DNA of 64,000 nucleotides. Source: Betaproteobacteria bacterium Ga0077526. Lineage in GTDB: Bacteria; Pseudomonadota; Gammaproteobacteria; Burkholderiales; Ga0077523. Positions 7,924 through 18,800 of this stretch are shown here, piece by piece. The stretch spans positions 124,001 through 188,000 of the forward strand of contig LNDV01000038.1 in NCBI GenBank assembly GCA_001464765.1, written 5' to 3'. Numbering within the stretch: position 1 is the first letter of the stretch; each line of letters starts with the position of its first letter. Position numbers and translations under genes: made by a program. The notes beneath the pieces are model-generated. The model saw nothing but the letters and a program-made list of their open reading frames with translations, was not told the DNA's origin and did not search any database.

Positions 7924-9439
7924 GGAAGGTTCCTCCGCTCCAGCGACGGCGCTGCAGGGCCGGCGAGACGCGATAGCGCTCCTCGCCGAAGTGGGCGCGC
8001 AGGTTGTCCAGCACCTCGGCCACGAGTTTCGCACCGAGGCGGTCCGCCCAGGCCAGCGGCCCGATCGGGTAGTTGGTGCCGAGGCGCATGGCGGTGTCGG
8101 CGTCTGCCGCGGACGCGATGCCCTGCGTGACGACGTCCGCGGCCTCGTTCGCGAGCATGGCCACGATGCGCATCACCACCATGCCGGCGATGTCGTCGAC
8201 GCGGCTCACGACGCAGCCTGCAGCCTGCAACGCGCCGACGACGCCCTCGTATTCCGCGTCGCCGCACTGATCGGCACGCGCCACCGCGACACGGCGGGTC
8301 TTCTCGAAGTCGAGTGCGAGATCGAGCGTCACGAAGTGCGGCGTCCCCTCCTCCGCCGCGCGGCGTGTGGCCGTGCGACCGTCCGTGAGCGCAAGACGGG
8401 CGCTGCCCACGTGGATGGCGGAATCGTCCAGCGACAACCGCGCGACGCTCACGCCGTTGGCGGTCATGCGTGCGAGCAGTGGTTCGAGGGGACCCGCGTG
8501 CGTTGGTGCGGTGACGGCAGCGGGAGCCGCGCACGCGAGTTCGGACGGAATCTCCGGCGCGGCGGCGCCCTCGCCATAAGTGAAGAACCCGGCGCCCGAC
8601 TTGCGCCCGTGGCGGCCGGACCGCACGAGTTCCTGCTGGATGAGCGACGGCGCATACCGGCGGTCGAAGCCCAGCGCGTGAAAAGTGGAGGTCGTGACCG
8701 CGAGGTTCACGTCCAGGCCGATGAGGTCCATGAGTTCGCACGGGCCCATCGGAAAGCCGCCGCACTCGCGCAGCAGCGCGTCGAGCAGCGCGGAAGGTGC
8801 GGCCCTCTCGGTGAGCGTGCGCATGGCTTCGCCGTAGTACGGACGCGCAACCCGGTTCACGATGAAGCCCGGCGTGGACTTCGCCCGGACCGGCGTCTTG
8901 CCCCAGGCGCGAGAGGTGGCGAGCAGGGCTTCCGCCACGACACCATCGGTCTGCAGCCCGTCGATGACTTCTACCAGGGCCATGCGCGGCACCGGATTGA
9001 AGAAGTGCATGCCGACGACCCGGCCGGGATGCTTCAGCCCGGCGGCGATGTCGGTGATGGAAATGGACGACGTGTTGGAAGCGAGGATGGCGTGCTCGGC
9101 CACGATGCCTTCGAGTTCGCGGAAGAGCGCGCGCTTGGCATCGCGGTCCTCGACGATGGCTTCGACCACTAGCCCGGCGTCGGCAAGCTCGGACAATGTC
9201 GACACGGTGCGGATGCGCGCGAGGGTAGCCTTGGCGTCCTCGTCGGCCATGCGGCCCTTCGAGACGAGGAACGCGAGGTCCTTTTCAATGGCCGCCCGCG
9301 CCTTCGCGAGCGCGGCAGGCTGAGCATCGAACAGAGCGACCGGATGTCCGGCACGCGCGGCCACGTGGGCGATGCCGCTGCCCATCGTTCCCGCACCGAT
9401 GACGGCGACGGCGGTGCCGGCGGTCAAGGCAACGGCCAT
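7916..9439 (-). CDS. paaH: 3-hydroxyadipyl-CoA dehydrogenase PaaH
   Basis: NAD-dependent dehydrogenase that oxidises 3-hydroxyadipyl-CoA to 3-oxoadipyl-CoA late in phenylacetate breakdown. The 507 residues contain an N-terminal Rossmann domain (GAGTMGSGIAHVAARAG) and the 3HCDH segments HFFNPVPRMALVEV and GFIVNRVARPYYGEA. A second, shorter C-terminal 3HCDH repeat follows (GIASAADADTAMRLG). This is the long, two-repeat PaaH/PaaC form rather than short 3-hydroxybutyryl-CoA dehydrogenase. It starts 3 bases after paaG and overlaps paaI. Confidence 0.93.
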   Translation of the reverse strand: MAVALTAGTAVAVIGAGTMGSGIAHVAARAGHPVALFDAQPAALAKARAAIEKDLAFLVSKGRMADEDAKATLARIRTVSTLSELADAGLVVEAIVEDRDAKRALFRELEGIVAEHAILASNTSSISITDIAAGLKHPGRVVGMHFFNPVPRMALVEVIDGLQTDGVVAEALLATSRAWGKTPVRAKSTPGFIVNRVARPYYGEAMRTLTERAAPSALLDALLRECGGFPMGPCELMDLIGLDVNLAVTTSTFHALGFDRRYAPSLIQQELVRSGRHGRKSGAGFFTYGEGAAAPEIPSELACAAPAAVTAPTHAGPLEPLLARMTANGVSVARLSLDDSAIHVGSARLALTDGRTATRRAAEEGTPHFVTLDLALDFEKTRRVAVARADQCGDAEYEGVVGALQAAGCVVSRVDDIAGMVVMRIVAMLANEAADVVTQGIASAADADTAMRLGTNYPIGPLAWADRLGAKLVAEVLDNLRAHFGEERYRVSPALQRRRWSGGTFHE

Positions 9440-9442
9440 GGC

Positions 9443-10240
9443 TCAGTTCCCCGTGAAGCGGGGCGCGCGGCGTTCCATGAACGCGGTGACGCCTTCGCGA
9501 TAGTCGTTGGAGAAGCCCAGCGCCCGCTGGGAATCCCGCTCGAGATCAAGCTGTGCCGTGAGCGTCGCAACCTCGGCCGCGTAGAGCGCGGCCTTGGTTC
9601 TGGCGAAGCCGGCGGTGGGGCCCGATGCAAGTTGCCGCGCCATCGCCTGCACCGTCGACTGCAGATCGGCGTCGTCCACGCACTTCCAGATGAGACCCCA
9701 CTGCTCCGCCTGCTCGGCCGGCAACTTGTCGCCGAATAGCGCGAGACCCATCGCGCGCGGCGTGCCCAGCGCCCGCGCCAGGAAGTAGGTGCCGCCGGAA
9801 TCGGGCACGAGACCCAGCCGGCAGAAGGCCTGCACGAAGGATGCGGACCGCGCCGCCACGACGAGGTCGCAGGCGAGCGCGAGATTGGCCCCCGCCCCCG
9901 CGGCCACGCCATTGACGGCCGCGATGACCGGCTTGGGCATGGACCGCAGCATGAGCACGAGGGGCTTGTAATTGCGCTCGATGGAGTCCCCGAGGTCCAC
10001 CGGGGCGCCGCCCGGCGCGACCTTGCGGTCGGAGAGATCCTGCCCGGCACAGAAGCCGCGTCCGGCGCCCGTGAGCACGAGGGCACGGACCTCCGGGGTG
10101 GCCGCGGCGTGACCGACGGCCTCCCGCACCTCGAGGTGCATGGCCTCGGTGAAGCTGTTGAGCTTGTCGGGCCGCGAAAGCGTGAGCGTGGCCACGCCCT
10201 CGACGATGTCGTACTGGATGTTCTGGTAGTTCGCTTGCAC
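9443..10240 (-). CDS. paaG: Ring-1,2-epoxyphenylacetyl-CoA isomerase PaaG
   Basis: Crotonase-fold isomerase that converts the ring epoxide to the oxepin-CoA. Seen: the oxyanion-hole pieces GAGRGFCAGQDLSD and NGVAAGAGANLALACD, and the segment LGLVPDSGGTYFL. The frame runs on upstream, but the GTG at 10240 gives 265 residues, close to the 262 of Escherichia coli PaaG, and begins at the expected N-terminal strand. It is the first gene of the leftward paa run, read away from paaN. No paaF or paaJ homologue is seen beside it. Confidence 0.93.
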   Translation of the reverse strand: MQANYQNIQYDIVEGVATLTLSRPDKLNSFTEAMHLEVREAVGHAAATPEVRALVLTGAGRGFCAGQDLSDRKVAPGGAPVDLGDSIERNYKPLVLMLRSMPKPVIAAVNGVAAGAGANLALACDLVVAARSASFVQAFCRLGLVPDSGGTYFLARALGTPRAMGLALFGDKLPAEQAEQWGLIWKCVDDADLQSTVQAMARQLASGPTAGFARTKAALYAAEVATLTAQLDLERDSQRALGFSNDYREGVTAFMERRAPRFTGN

Positions 10241-10323
10241 GGGACCGCCCAGGGAGCCTGCGTCGTTGTCGTCGGGGAGCGCGCCTGAAGGCGCCGCCCG
10301 CCCCGCCTCGACCGGATTCATTG

Positions 10324-10337
10324 ACCGACCGGTCGAT
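10324..10337. promoter_or_regulatory. Candidate PaaR operator
   Basis: Near-perfect palindrome ACCGACC-GGTCGAT (one mismatch from ACCGACCGGTCGGT) in the 187-base region between the divergent paaG and paaN starts. It matches the type of site used by TetR-family PaaR in betaproteobacteria. A TTGACC at 10321-10326, followed by an AT-rich ATTAAA about 17 bases on, could be the -35/-10 of the paaN promoter with the operator between them. Binding is inferred, not shown. Confidence 0.6.
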
Positions 10338-10427
10338 CGAACATTAAAGTAAGCCGATCCCCAAGACAAGGGGCCGCCGCCGGCCATGCCGCCAGGCAGC
10401 CCCACCCATCCCTCCCCGGAGCGAACC

Positions 10428-12089
10428 ATGGCCCATCCCCTCTTCGACAAGCACAAGCCGACTCTCGATGCCGCCCTCGGCGCCCTGCGCACCCGCGGCT
10501 TCTGGAGCCCGTACCTGGAGATTCCGTCGCCCAAGGTCTACGGCGAGACGGCCGCGGCGGACGGCAAGGCGGCCTTCGACGCGTGGCTCGGCAAGCGCTT
10601 CGAGCTGGATCAGCCCGGGATCACCGGCTGGGCCGCGCCGGAGCGCTCGCCTTTCGGTGTGGAACTGGGCGTGAGTTATCCGGTGTGCGATGCGCAGGCG
10701 CTGATCGACGCGGCCACCGCAACCATGCCCGCCTGGCGCAAGTTGGGCCCGGAGGGTCGGGTCGGCGTGTGCCTGGAAGTCCTTGCGCGAATCAACGCGC
10801 GCAGTTTCGAGATGTCCCACGCCGTGATGCTCACCACCGGCCAGGGCTGGGTGATGGCCTTCCAGGCCGGGGGCCCGCACGCGCAGGACCGCGCACTGGA
10901 AGCCGTGACCACCGCCTGGCGCGAGATGGCCGAGGTGCCCCCTGAGGCCACGTGGGAGAAGCCCCAGGGCAAGAACCCGCCGCTGGTGATGCGCAAACAG
11001 TTCGAGATCGTCGGACGCGGCGTGGCGCTGGTGATCGGCTGCGGCACCTTCCCCACATGGAACACCTACCCCGGCCTGTTCGCAGCCCTGGCCACGGGCA
11101 ACCCGGTGATCGTGAAGCCGCATCCCAATGCCATCCTGCCCGCGGCCATTTCGGTGAAGATCATCCGCGAGGTGCTGGCCGAAAACGGCATCGACCCGAA
11201 CGTCGTCACGCTCGCGGTGAGCGAAGACCCCGCCGTGACCCAGCGGCTGGCCACGCACCCAGCCGTCACGACGATCGACTTCACCGGCAGCAACGCCTTC
11301 GGGCAGTGGCTCATGGACAACGCGCGCCAGGCCACGCTCTACGCCGAGATGGCCGGCGTCAACACCGTGATGATCGAGTCCACCGACAACTACAAGGGCC
11401 TGCTGCGCAACATGGCCTTCACGCTGTCGCTGTACTCCGGCCAGATGTGCACCACCACGCAGGCGATCCTAGTCCCGGCGGCAGGCATCTCGACCCCCGA
11501 AGGACAGGTGCCCTTCGACCAGGTGGCTGCAGACCTCGGCGCTGCCATCGACAAGTTCCTCTCCGACCCGGCCACTGCGCTGGGCGTGCTGGGCGCGGTG
11601 CAGTCGGAAGCCACGCTGCGGCGGATCGAGTCCGCGCCGTCCCTCGGCAAGGTCGTGCTCGCGTCGCGCGCCCTGGAGAACCCCGAGTTCCCGAAGGCCA
11701 ACGTCCGCACGCCGCTGCTGCTCTCCTGCGATGCCGCCGACGAAGCGGCGTGGATGGAAGAGCGCTTCGGACCGATCTCCTTCGTGGTGAAGGTGGCGGA
11801 TGCGGCAGCCGGCGTGAAGCTCGCGGAGCGCGTGGTGCGAGAGAAGGGCGCCATCACCCTCGGGTTGTACTCCACGAACGCCGACGTCGTGGACGACATG
11901 ACGGAGGCCAGCCTGCGCGCGGGCGTGGCGCTCTCCCTCAACCTGACCAGCGGCGTGTTCGTGAATCAGTCCGCCGGCTTCTCCGATTACCATGCGACCG
12001 GCGCCAACCCGGCCGCCAACGCGTCCTACACCGATGCGGCGTTCATCGCGAACCGGTTTCGCGTCGTGCAGCGCCGCTGGCACGTGTAG
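10428..12089 (+). CDS. paaN: Phenylacetate degradation protein PaaN (oxepin-CoA semialdehyde dehydrogenase)
   Basis: Aldehyde-dehydrogenase-superfamily protein of 553 residues. It should oxidise the semialdehyde formed when oxepin-CoA is opened. The catalytic cysteine is Cys341 in SGQMCTTT, and the NAD-binding strand shows VIGCGTFPTWNT and DFTGSNAFG. Unlike E. coli PaaZ it has no C-terminal MaoC hydratase domain, so the ring-opening hydrolase must be encoded elsewhere; this is the stand-alone PaaN type. The ATG at 10428 is preceded by GGAGCGAACC. An upstream in-frame ATG at 10386 would add 14 low-complexity residues. It is transcribed divergently from the rest of the pathway. Confidence 0.93.
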   Translation: MAHPLFDKHKPTLDAALGALRTRGFWSPYLEIPSPKVYGETAAADGKAAFDAWLGKRFELDQPGITGWAAPERSPFGVELGVSYPVCDAQALIDAATATMPAWRKLGPEGRVGVCLEVLARINARSFEMSHAVMLTTGQGWVMAFQAGGPHAQDRALEAVTTAWREMAEVPPEATWEKPQGKNPPLVMRKQFEIVGRGVALVIGCGTFPTWNTYPGLFAALATGNPVIVKPHPNAILPAAISVKIIREVLAENGIDPNVVTLAVSEDPAVTQRLATHPAVTTIDFTGSNAFGQWLMDNARQATLYAEMAGVNTVMIESTDNYKGLLRNMAFTLSLYSGQMCTTTQAILVPAAGISTPEGQVPFDQVAADLGAAIDKFLSDPATALGVLGAVQSEATLRRIESAPSLGKVVLASRALENPEFPKANVRTPLLLSCDAADEAAWMEERFGPISFVVKVADAAAGVKLAERVVREKGAITLGLYSTNADVVDDMTEASLRAGVALSLNLTSGVFVNQSAGFSDYHATGANPAANASYTDAAFIANRFRVVQRRWHV

Positions 12090-12115
12090 TCGTTCCGGTC
12101 TTCCCGAGAGCCGCC

Positions 12116-12727
12116 ATGCCCTGCTACGAAATCGACGGAGTCCGCCCCGTGGTGCATCCCACGGCCTACGTCCACCCTACCGCCGTGCTCATCGGCGACG
12201 TGATCGTGGGGCCGCGGTGCTACATCGGGCCGCTGGCGAGCCTGCGCGGCGATTTCGGCCGCCTCATCGTGGAGGAAGGCGCCAACGTGCAAGACACCTG
12301 CGTGATGCACGGCTTTCCGGGGACGGACACCGTGATCGAGGTGGACGGCCACATCGGCCACGGCGCCGTCATCCACGGCGCCCGCATCGGCCGCAATGCC
12401 CTGATCGGCATGAACGCCGTGGTGATGGACAACGCCGTGGTCGGAGACAACAGTCTGGTGGCGGCATCCGCCTTCGTGAAGGCGGGGATGGTGATTCCCG
12501 CACGCAGCCTGGTGGCGGGTGTGCCCGCGAAGATCATCCGCGAGGTGACCGACGACGAGATCGCATGGAAGGGCGAAGGCACGAAGACCTATCAGGAACT
12601 CACCGTGCGCAGCATGGCGACGATGCATGAGGTGCACCCCGACACCGAGGTCCGGCCCGACCGGCCGAAACTCAACGTGGCCGTGACATTGCCGCTGGTG
12701 GAGCGGAAGAAACTTCAGGGACGATAG
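12116..12727 (+). CDS. paaY: PaaY, gamma-carbonic-anhydrase-like hexapeptide protein
   Basis: A 203-residue left-handed beta-helix protein of the gamma-carbonic-anhydrase family. PaaY is associated with phenylacetate pathways as an auxiliary thioesterase that relieves dead-end CoA esters. Hexapeptide repeats run through the first 160 residues (for example IGDVIVG, IGHGAVIHGARIGRNALIGMN in short steps), with metal-type histidines in VMHGFPG and GHGAVIHG. The C-terminal tail DRPKLNVAVTLPLVERKKL is family-specific. It follows paaN by 26 bases and ends before a strong hairpin. Confidence 0.92.
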   Translation: MPCYEIDGVRPVVHPTAYVHPTAVLIGDVIVGPRCYIGPLASLRGDFGRLIVEEGANVQDTCVMHGFPGTDTVIEVDGHIGHGAVIHGARIGRNALIGMNAVVMDNAVVGDNSLVAASAFVKAGMVIPARSLVAGVPAKIIREVTDDEIAWKGEGTKTYQELTVRSMATMHEVHPDTEVRPDRPKLNVAVTLPLVERKKLQGR

Positions 12728-12742
12728 TTCCTCTGCCGCGGC

Positions 12743-12824
12743 CCCGGAGTCGGCGCGATTGCGCCTCGTCCGGGCTACGCCACGGTCAGTAGCCCGGACG
12801 AGGCGTGACAACGCCGACTCCGGG
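12743..12824. repeat. Nested perfect inverted repeat, REP/BIME-like, probable bidirectional terminator
   Basis: Two perfect inverted repeats, one inside the other. The outer arms of 13 bases are CCCGGAGTCGGCG at 12743-12755 and its complement at 12812-12824. The inner arms of 17 bases are CGCCTCGTCCGGGCTAC at 12762-12778 and its complement at 12789-12805, with a 10-base loop. The GTAGCCCGGACGAGGCG core resembles REP-type elements scattered in many proteobacteria. It fills the gap between convergent paaY and the RTX gene. There is no T-tract. Confidence 0.75.
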
Positions 12825-12852
12825 AACTCGGCCGCGCGAACGCGAGTGGCCC

Positions 12853-15800
12853 CTACCCGCCGATCGCCTCGCCGGTCCGCAACCAGTCCATCCCTCGCAA
12901 CGACTGCGGCCGCAAGCCCGGTGGCAAGTTCGCGAGGCTGTCCATGACGCCGAGGGTGCCGAGGCTGCCGAATCCGCCGGCGTCCGCCGCGTACGCCGCG
13001 GCGAGATCTCCGCCGAAGAGCGCATGGGCATCGGCCGGTGCAGCTGGCGCCGAAGGAGCGGGAACTGCTCCCGCGTTGGCATCGAGCCACTCCGCCATAC
13101 GGATCGCCCCTGCAGGAGAGCCGTCGGGGGCGACGAACTGAACGGTCTCGACATTGCGGCGCGCGATGGCGCCGTACCAATTGCGAAGTGTCATCGCATC
13201 GTCGTGGCCGAACGTCAGGTGAAGATCATTGCCTCGACGCGATGCGACGAGATCGCCTTCGGTGATCCCGCCCCCCAGGGAAAGCACCGCGGTCGCCGTG
13301 CCCAGGAACTCGACGGTGTCCTGCCCGTCGCCACGATTGAAGGCCAGAACATGCCGCCCGGCGACGAGCTGCACGTGATCGTCTCCCTCGCCGCCCGCAA
13401 TGAAGTCCCCCTCGGAATTGGCGAACAGCCAGTCGTGGCCGTCGTCTCCCCACAGCAGATTGCGACCGGGGCCTCCGCGCAGACTGTCGTGCCCTCCACC
13501 CCCGACGAGGATGTCGTTACCCGTCCCGCCGCTGAAGTAGTCCTCTTTGCCGTTGCCTCGCAGCAGATCGTGACCGCCGTCTCCGAACGCGATGAGCGCT
13601 GCCATGCCACTCCGGACAACGTCGTCGCCGGTATCGGCGCGGATCAGGCGCACGGGAGCACGGACCGTGATCCGATCGTCGCACGGCGTGGCCGTGATCC
13701 GCACCGCGGGCTCCTCGACGACCCACGTGCGCGTCGGCACGAAGAAATCCGTCGCGCTCCGCCGCGCGGCATTGCCGAAGTGGAACTGCTCGATCGGCAT
13801 GGCACCTTCGCCTTCCCACAGCACATCGAATCCCTCTTCGGGCCCCGCCATTCCGCCTGCGGGACTCACTCGCACCCGCGCGATGGATTGATTTCCTGCG
13901 CGATGGAGACGGATGGCGACCTGCTCAGGCGCGATCCCATCGCCGAATCGGATCGTGTCCAAACCAGCGCTATCGAAAATCCGGTCGACGCCACCTCCCC
14001 GCTCGAACCGATACACGTCATCGCCGCGATAGCCGGTCAACGAATCGTTCCCGCCTGCGCCGAACAAGGTGTCCGGGCCGGTTCTGCCGCGGAGGTCGTC
14101 CGTAGCCGACGTCCCGAGCAGCGTTCGACCCGGTCCGGCGAGGACGTCGATGCGAAGCACGGCGCCGGCCTCGGCACCGGCGCGATCCGAAGCCACCAGA
14201 CGGACCAATACCTCGGGGTCGTCCTCGGGGCCCGGTCGTCCTGACAGCGTCATCGACCCGGCGTCGAACGACAACCACGCGGGCAAAAGACCGCCAGCAA
14301 CGCCCTCCGCCCGGACATTCAGGCGATCGCCGGTGTCGTCATCGCGGAACGCATCGGCGGGCAGAGTCCACTGGAGTGTCTCGCCCTCCACAACTGCGGC
14401 GGGCTGCAGCGATCTGGCGATGGGCGCGCTGTTGGCCAGACGCGTCGAGAGCGACTGAGGCGAGCCGTCGACCGAGAGGGTCGCGACCGCAGCGAGCAGC
14501 GCGGCATCGACGTCGTACCCCGCAGCTTCGTCCGTCTCGAGCAATACGAGATCACCGCCGTAGGCACGATCGTCCCAGACCGCCGTCAGATGCCGTTGCC
14601 AGTCGATGAGGCCGGACTGGCCAGCGCTGGCCCCTGCGATGACTGCGGACAGATCGTAAACACGAACCTTGTCGGTGATCACCTGGAGCCGCAGCTGGCG
14701 CCCGTCCCACTGAGACAGGTCCGACAGCCTGAGTCCGCCGCCATCGCCGAAGTCGACAAGCGCACCATCTCCCTCCACGCGAACCCGTACGTTGTCGAGA
14801 GACAAGTCTCTGCCGAGATTCACGGTCAGCGAACTCGCCGGGGCGCTCACCGTATCGACACCGTCTCCCCATCGATGACGAAGAAGCAGATGAGTGCCGG
14901 GCGCGTCGATCGTGTCGTCTCCCGCACCGCCCTGCATGACGGCGGCCGGTCCCGAGGAGCGGAGCCGGTCCGCGCCGGAACCACCATCGAACCACGCAAT
15001 GGCCTGCGCGAAGAGCGCGTCGTCGCCATCGCCTCCGATGAGCACTGCGCCACCGGCTGAGTCAGAGATGGCATCGCTGCCATCCCCGCCGCCGAGCCAG
15101 TCGAGTCCCTCGCCCCCCTCCAGCGTGTCGTCGCCCTCGGCGCCGAACACGCGATCGTCTCCCGCCAGGGCCGAAATCGTGTTGCCGCGACCGCCCTCGC
15201 CGATCAGGAGATCGTTCCCGTCCGTGGCGGCGCGATAGAGCGCATAGGCGCCGACGTCATCGAGTCGCCATTCGCCACCGTCGTCGAAACCGATCACTTG
15301 CACCGGACGCGCGCCGCCCGCGCCGTACCAGTCCGCGAGCGTCACGCTGGTGCCCGTTGGCTCGTGGGTGATTCGCAGATCGGCCCCGTGCGCGCTGGGG
15401 CGCACTTCCCAGGGCCGGATGGACTCGCCGAAAAGAAGGGAACGTGCGGTGCCATCGGCCTGGACTCGCCGATCGGCCTCTCCCGCCTCCATCACGACCG
15501 AAGCGCCCGCAGCTATCACCTGCCGTCGCAGGTCTGCGATCCGCAAGACCTCTCCGTCGCCGAACTGCACCTGCTCCACGCCGCCGCCCAGGCCGCCGAT
15601 GAGGCCCCACTGGAAATGGGTGCTGTTCGTCGGGTCGGCGGTCTCGATGGGACGCGTCCAGTCCCCCATGTACAGCCGGACGCGCTGGTCGGCGCCCCAG
15701 GCGAGATCCAGCGTCTGCCACAGACGCGGCCGCACATCGAACAGGCTTTCGTCGTTGGTCAGGCGCGCAGCGGACTCTTCCGACAGGCCCAGCTCGGCCG

Positions 15801-18800
15801 CTGTGGCCGATCCGAACGAGATGCGAACGTCCTCTCGCGTCACGGCTTCAGGCAGGACGACAGTATCCGTGGCGACCAGCCCCGCGGCGGCGAGCAAGGG
15901 ATCGTCCCGCGCATAGGGTCGCCGCGGAATCGGCGCGTCCGGAAAGGTCTGCTGATGCCACGACTCGAACAACGCAAACGGCGGCGCTTCCGATGTGGCG
16001 AGTTCGAGGCTCACATCGAGAATGACGTCGCCATCGGCCTCGCCGGCGCGGATGACATAGCGATCGGCCCCCTCGCCGCCATCCAGCCGGTCGGCGCCTT
16101 CGCCACCCACCAGCATGTCGGCGCCTGACCGACCGACGAGTTCGTCATCCCCTTCACCGCCGACCAATGTGTCGCCGTAGCCGCTGCCTTCGAGTCGGTC
16201 GTTGCCGCCCTGGCCGTCGACGAACACCCCCGGGCTGAACTCGTCGAGGCCGATGAAATTGAAGACGAGGGGCGACTGCCGCACGTCGTCATTCCCGCCA
16301 CCCGCCAGAATGATTGAACGCCCGCGGAACTGGATCTGCTCTGGGGCGTCACCGCCCGAGACCTCCGGGATGAAAGTCGATGTGCGAATGTTGTCGCGGG
16401 CCTTCGATGTGCCATCCACTTCCCGGAGAATCACGTCGCGTTCCCAAGCGATGTCGTGATAGGTCTCGACACCTGCGCCGGACGGAAGCGAAGTCGAGTC
16501 CTCGGGAATCGGCCGCCATCCGGCCAGCAGTGGCTGACCCTTTCGCTCTACGGTCACGTCGATCGAGACCGCACCGGCATCGGTCCAACTGGTGCGGGTC
16601 TGCGCGTTTGAAGTCACCGTGAAGGAAGCACCCTCGGCCATGACACTCTGGAAGTTCAAATCGCGCCAGCGCGCAGACAGCCTGGCGGGCTCCAGCCCCT
16701 GCCATGGCACGATGTCCTGTGTGGTCGCAGTGACCACCCCGCCGCTCGCATCGATCAGCTGGGACAGCCGTTGCGTTCGAATCTGTGTGCCGAACACGTC
16801 GAGAAGCGGACTGCGATAGCCCGCGCCGTCGTCGAGCGCCGCCAGCCCCTCTTCCTTTGCCACGCGATCGTGCGCGTGGACCAGGCTCCATCGGAACTCC
16901 CGCCGCAAGGCGGTATCGGGATCGGCAAACTCGCCCTCGGATTGGCTCCGAATCCAGTCTTCCACCGATACCTGGACGCCATCGACATCGATCTGCCAGA
17001 GTTCCGGCCTAGAGGCGAATCCCTTCACCAAAACGCCCTGAGCCGACTCACCGCTCGTCCCGGCGAGCCGCAGTGCGAGATTGGTGCCACGAAGCTCGGG
17101 CACCAGACCGTCGAGCGCCAGAGGCGCGTCCAGCACCAGGACGCCGCCCTCGCCGGGCTCCTCACGGATCTCGTCCCAACCCATGCCGAGCGACAGCACG
17201 TAGCGATCCGCTCCTGCGCCGCCGATGAGAACATCATTGCCGGCACCGCCATCGAGGAGGTCGTCTCCGCGAAGGCCGCGGAGGGTCTCGGAGAACGGAC
17301 TCCCCTGCAGCGAATCGTTGCCGTCGGTGCCGTCGATTGGCGCCAGCGGCAGCGATGCAATTCCCGCCGAGTCGAGTTCGCTTCCGTCACCGAAGACGAT
17401 TCGCTTCAGCTTGACGCCGTTGGGGTCGAACACGCCCGGCAGGAGAATCCGGTCGTCGCTTCCTGCCACGCGGACCTCCAGATCGCCCGTGGCGAAACGA
17501 AGCAGCGTCACATCGGACCGGAAAAGGCCGCTTCCCAGCACGAGACTATCGCCCCACTGGGCATTCACGGTGTCGCGGCCATCGCCAGCGTCAAAGAGGT
17601 AAGTGTCCTCACCGTCCCCACCGTCGAGACGATCATCCCCGCGCCCGCCGACGATGAAATCGTCGCCACCACCGCCTTCGATGCGATCGTCACCGGCGTG
17701 ACCGTACAGTCGATCCCGCCCGAAGCCGCCGGAGAGTCGGTCCGCGCCGGCGAACCCTTCCAGAACGTCCTCGCCTGAGGTGCCGGTGAGAATCACGGGG
17801 TCGACGAGAGCTTCTCCGTAGAACTCGGCGGCGGTGAGGGATTCCTCGCCGTCGAAGACGACCACGAAGCTTCCGCCACCCGAGCTGCCAGTGTTGCCCG
17901 ACGGCGCAGGGGAACCAACCGAAGGCGGATCGGAAACGAGAGGGATTCCGGCGTCACCGGAGCCTCCGATACCGAGCGGAGGTGGTGGAGCGGAAGGAAT
18001 CGAGAGGTCCGGCGCAGGACTCGCTTCGGCCGGTGCACCGACACCCCGGGCGGCAACCTCGAACAGCGCACCGGTCCCGTCGGACACCGTGACGTAGACG
18101 ACACCGCCGCGCTGGGAGGACGAAGCCGAAACAGCACCGCGGCCTGTGCCGTTGACGAACCGGATGATGTTCTCGCCTTCGTCGTCGACGATGACGTCCT
18201 CGTCGTCCACCAGATAGACGTCGTCGCCAGCGCCGCCACGCAGAACGTCCCGGCCTTTGCCTCCTTCCAGGAAATCGTTGCCGGCACCGCCGTTCAGGAC
18301 ATCGTCGCCGTCGCCTCCGACCAGAGTGTCGTCACCATCGCCACCACGAAGCTGATCCTTGCCGCTGCCCCCGGAGAGCGAATCTCGACCGCCACCACCG
18401 TCGAGAACATCGTCGCCGGCACCGCCCACCAGAACATCCGCTCCGTGCAACGCAGCGGCGACGTGCTCGCCGTCCCCGATAAGAATGTCGTTGCCGTCCC
18501 CGCCCGTCAGATGGTCGTCGCCGCCCTCGCCCTGCAGCCAGTCATTGCCCGCGCCGCCTTCGATGACGTCATCGCCGTAAGCGACGACGTGGGCCTCGCC
18601 CACGACCGCCCGACCGCTGTCGCCGGTGATGACATCGTCGCCTTCGTCGCCGAGAAGGTGGTCATCGCCGTCGTTGCCGGCGATCGTGTCGATGCCATCG
18701 CCTCCGAAGACGATGTCGTTGCCGCCGTAACCGAACACGAGGTCGTTGCCACCGCCGGCGAAGATGACGTCGTTGCCAGCCTCCCGGGCGTACACTGCTG

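Noticed and set aside
12805..14244. 479-codon open frame on the plus strand opposite the RTX gene
   Set aside because: It is the antisense of the GC-biased RTX coding strand, has no ribosome site and shows no domain. The same holds for the 385-codon frame at 18445-19602.
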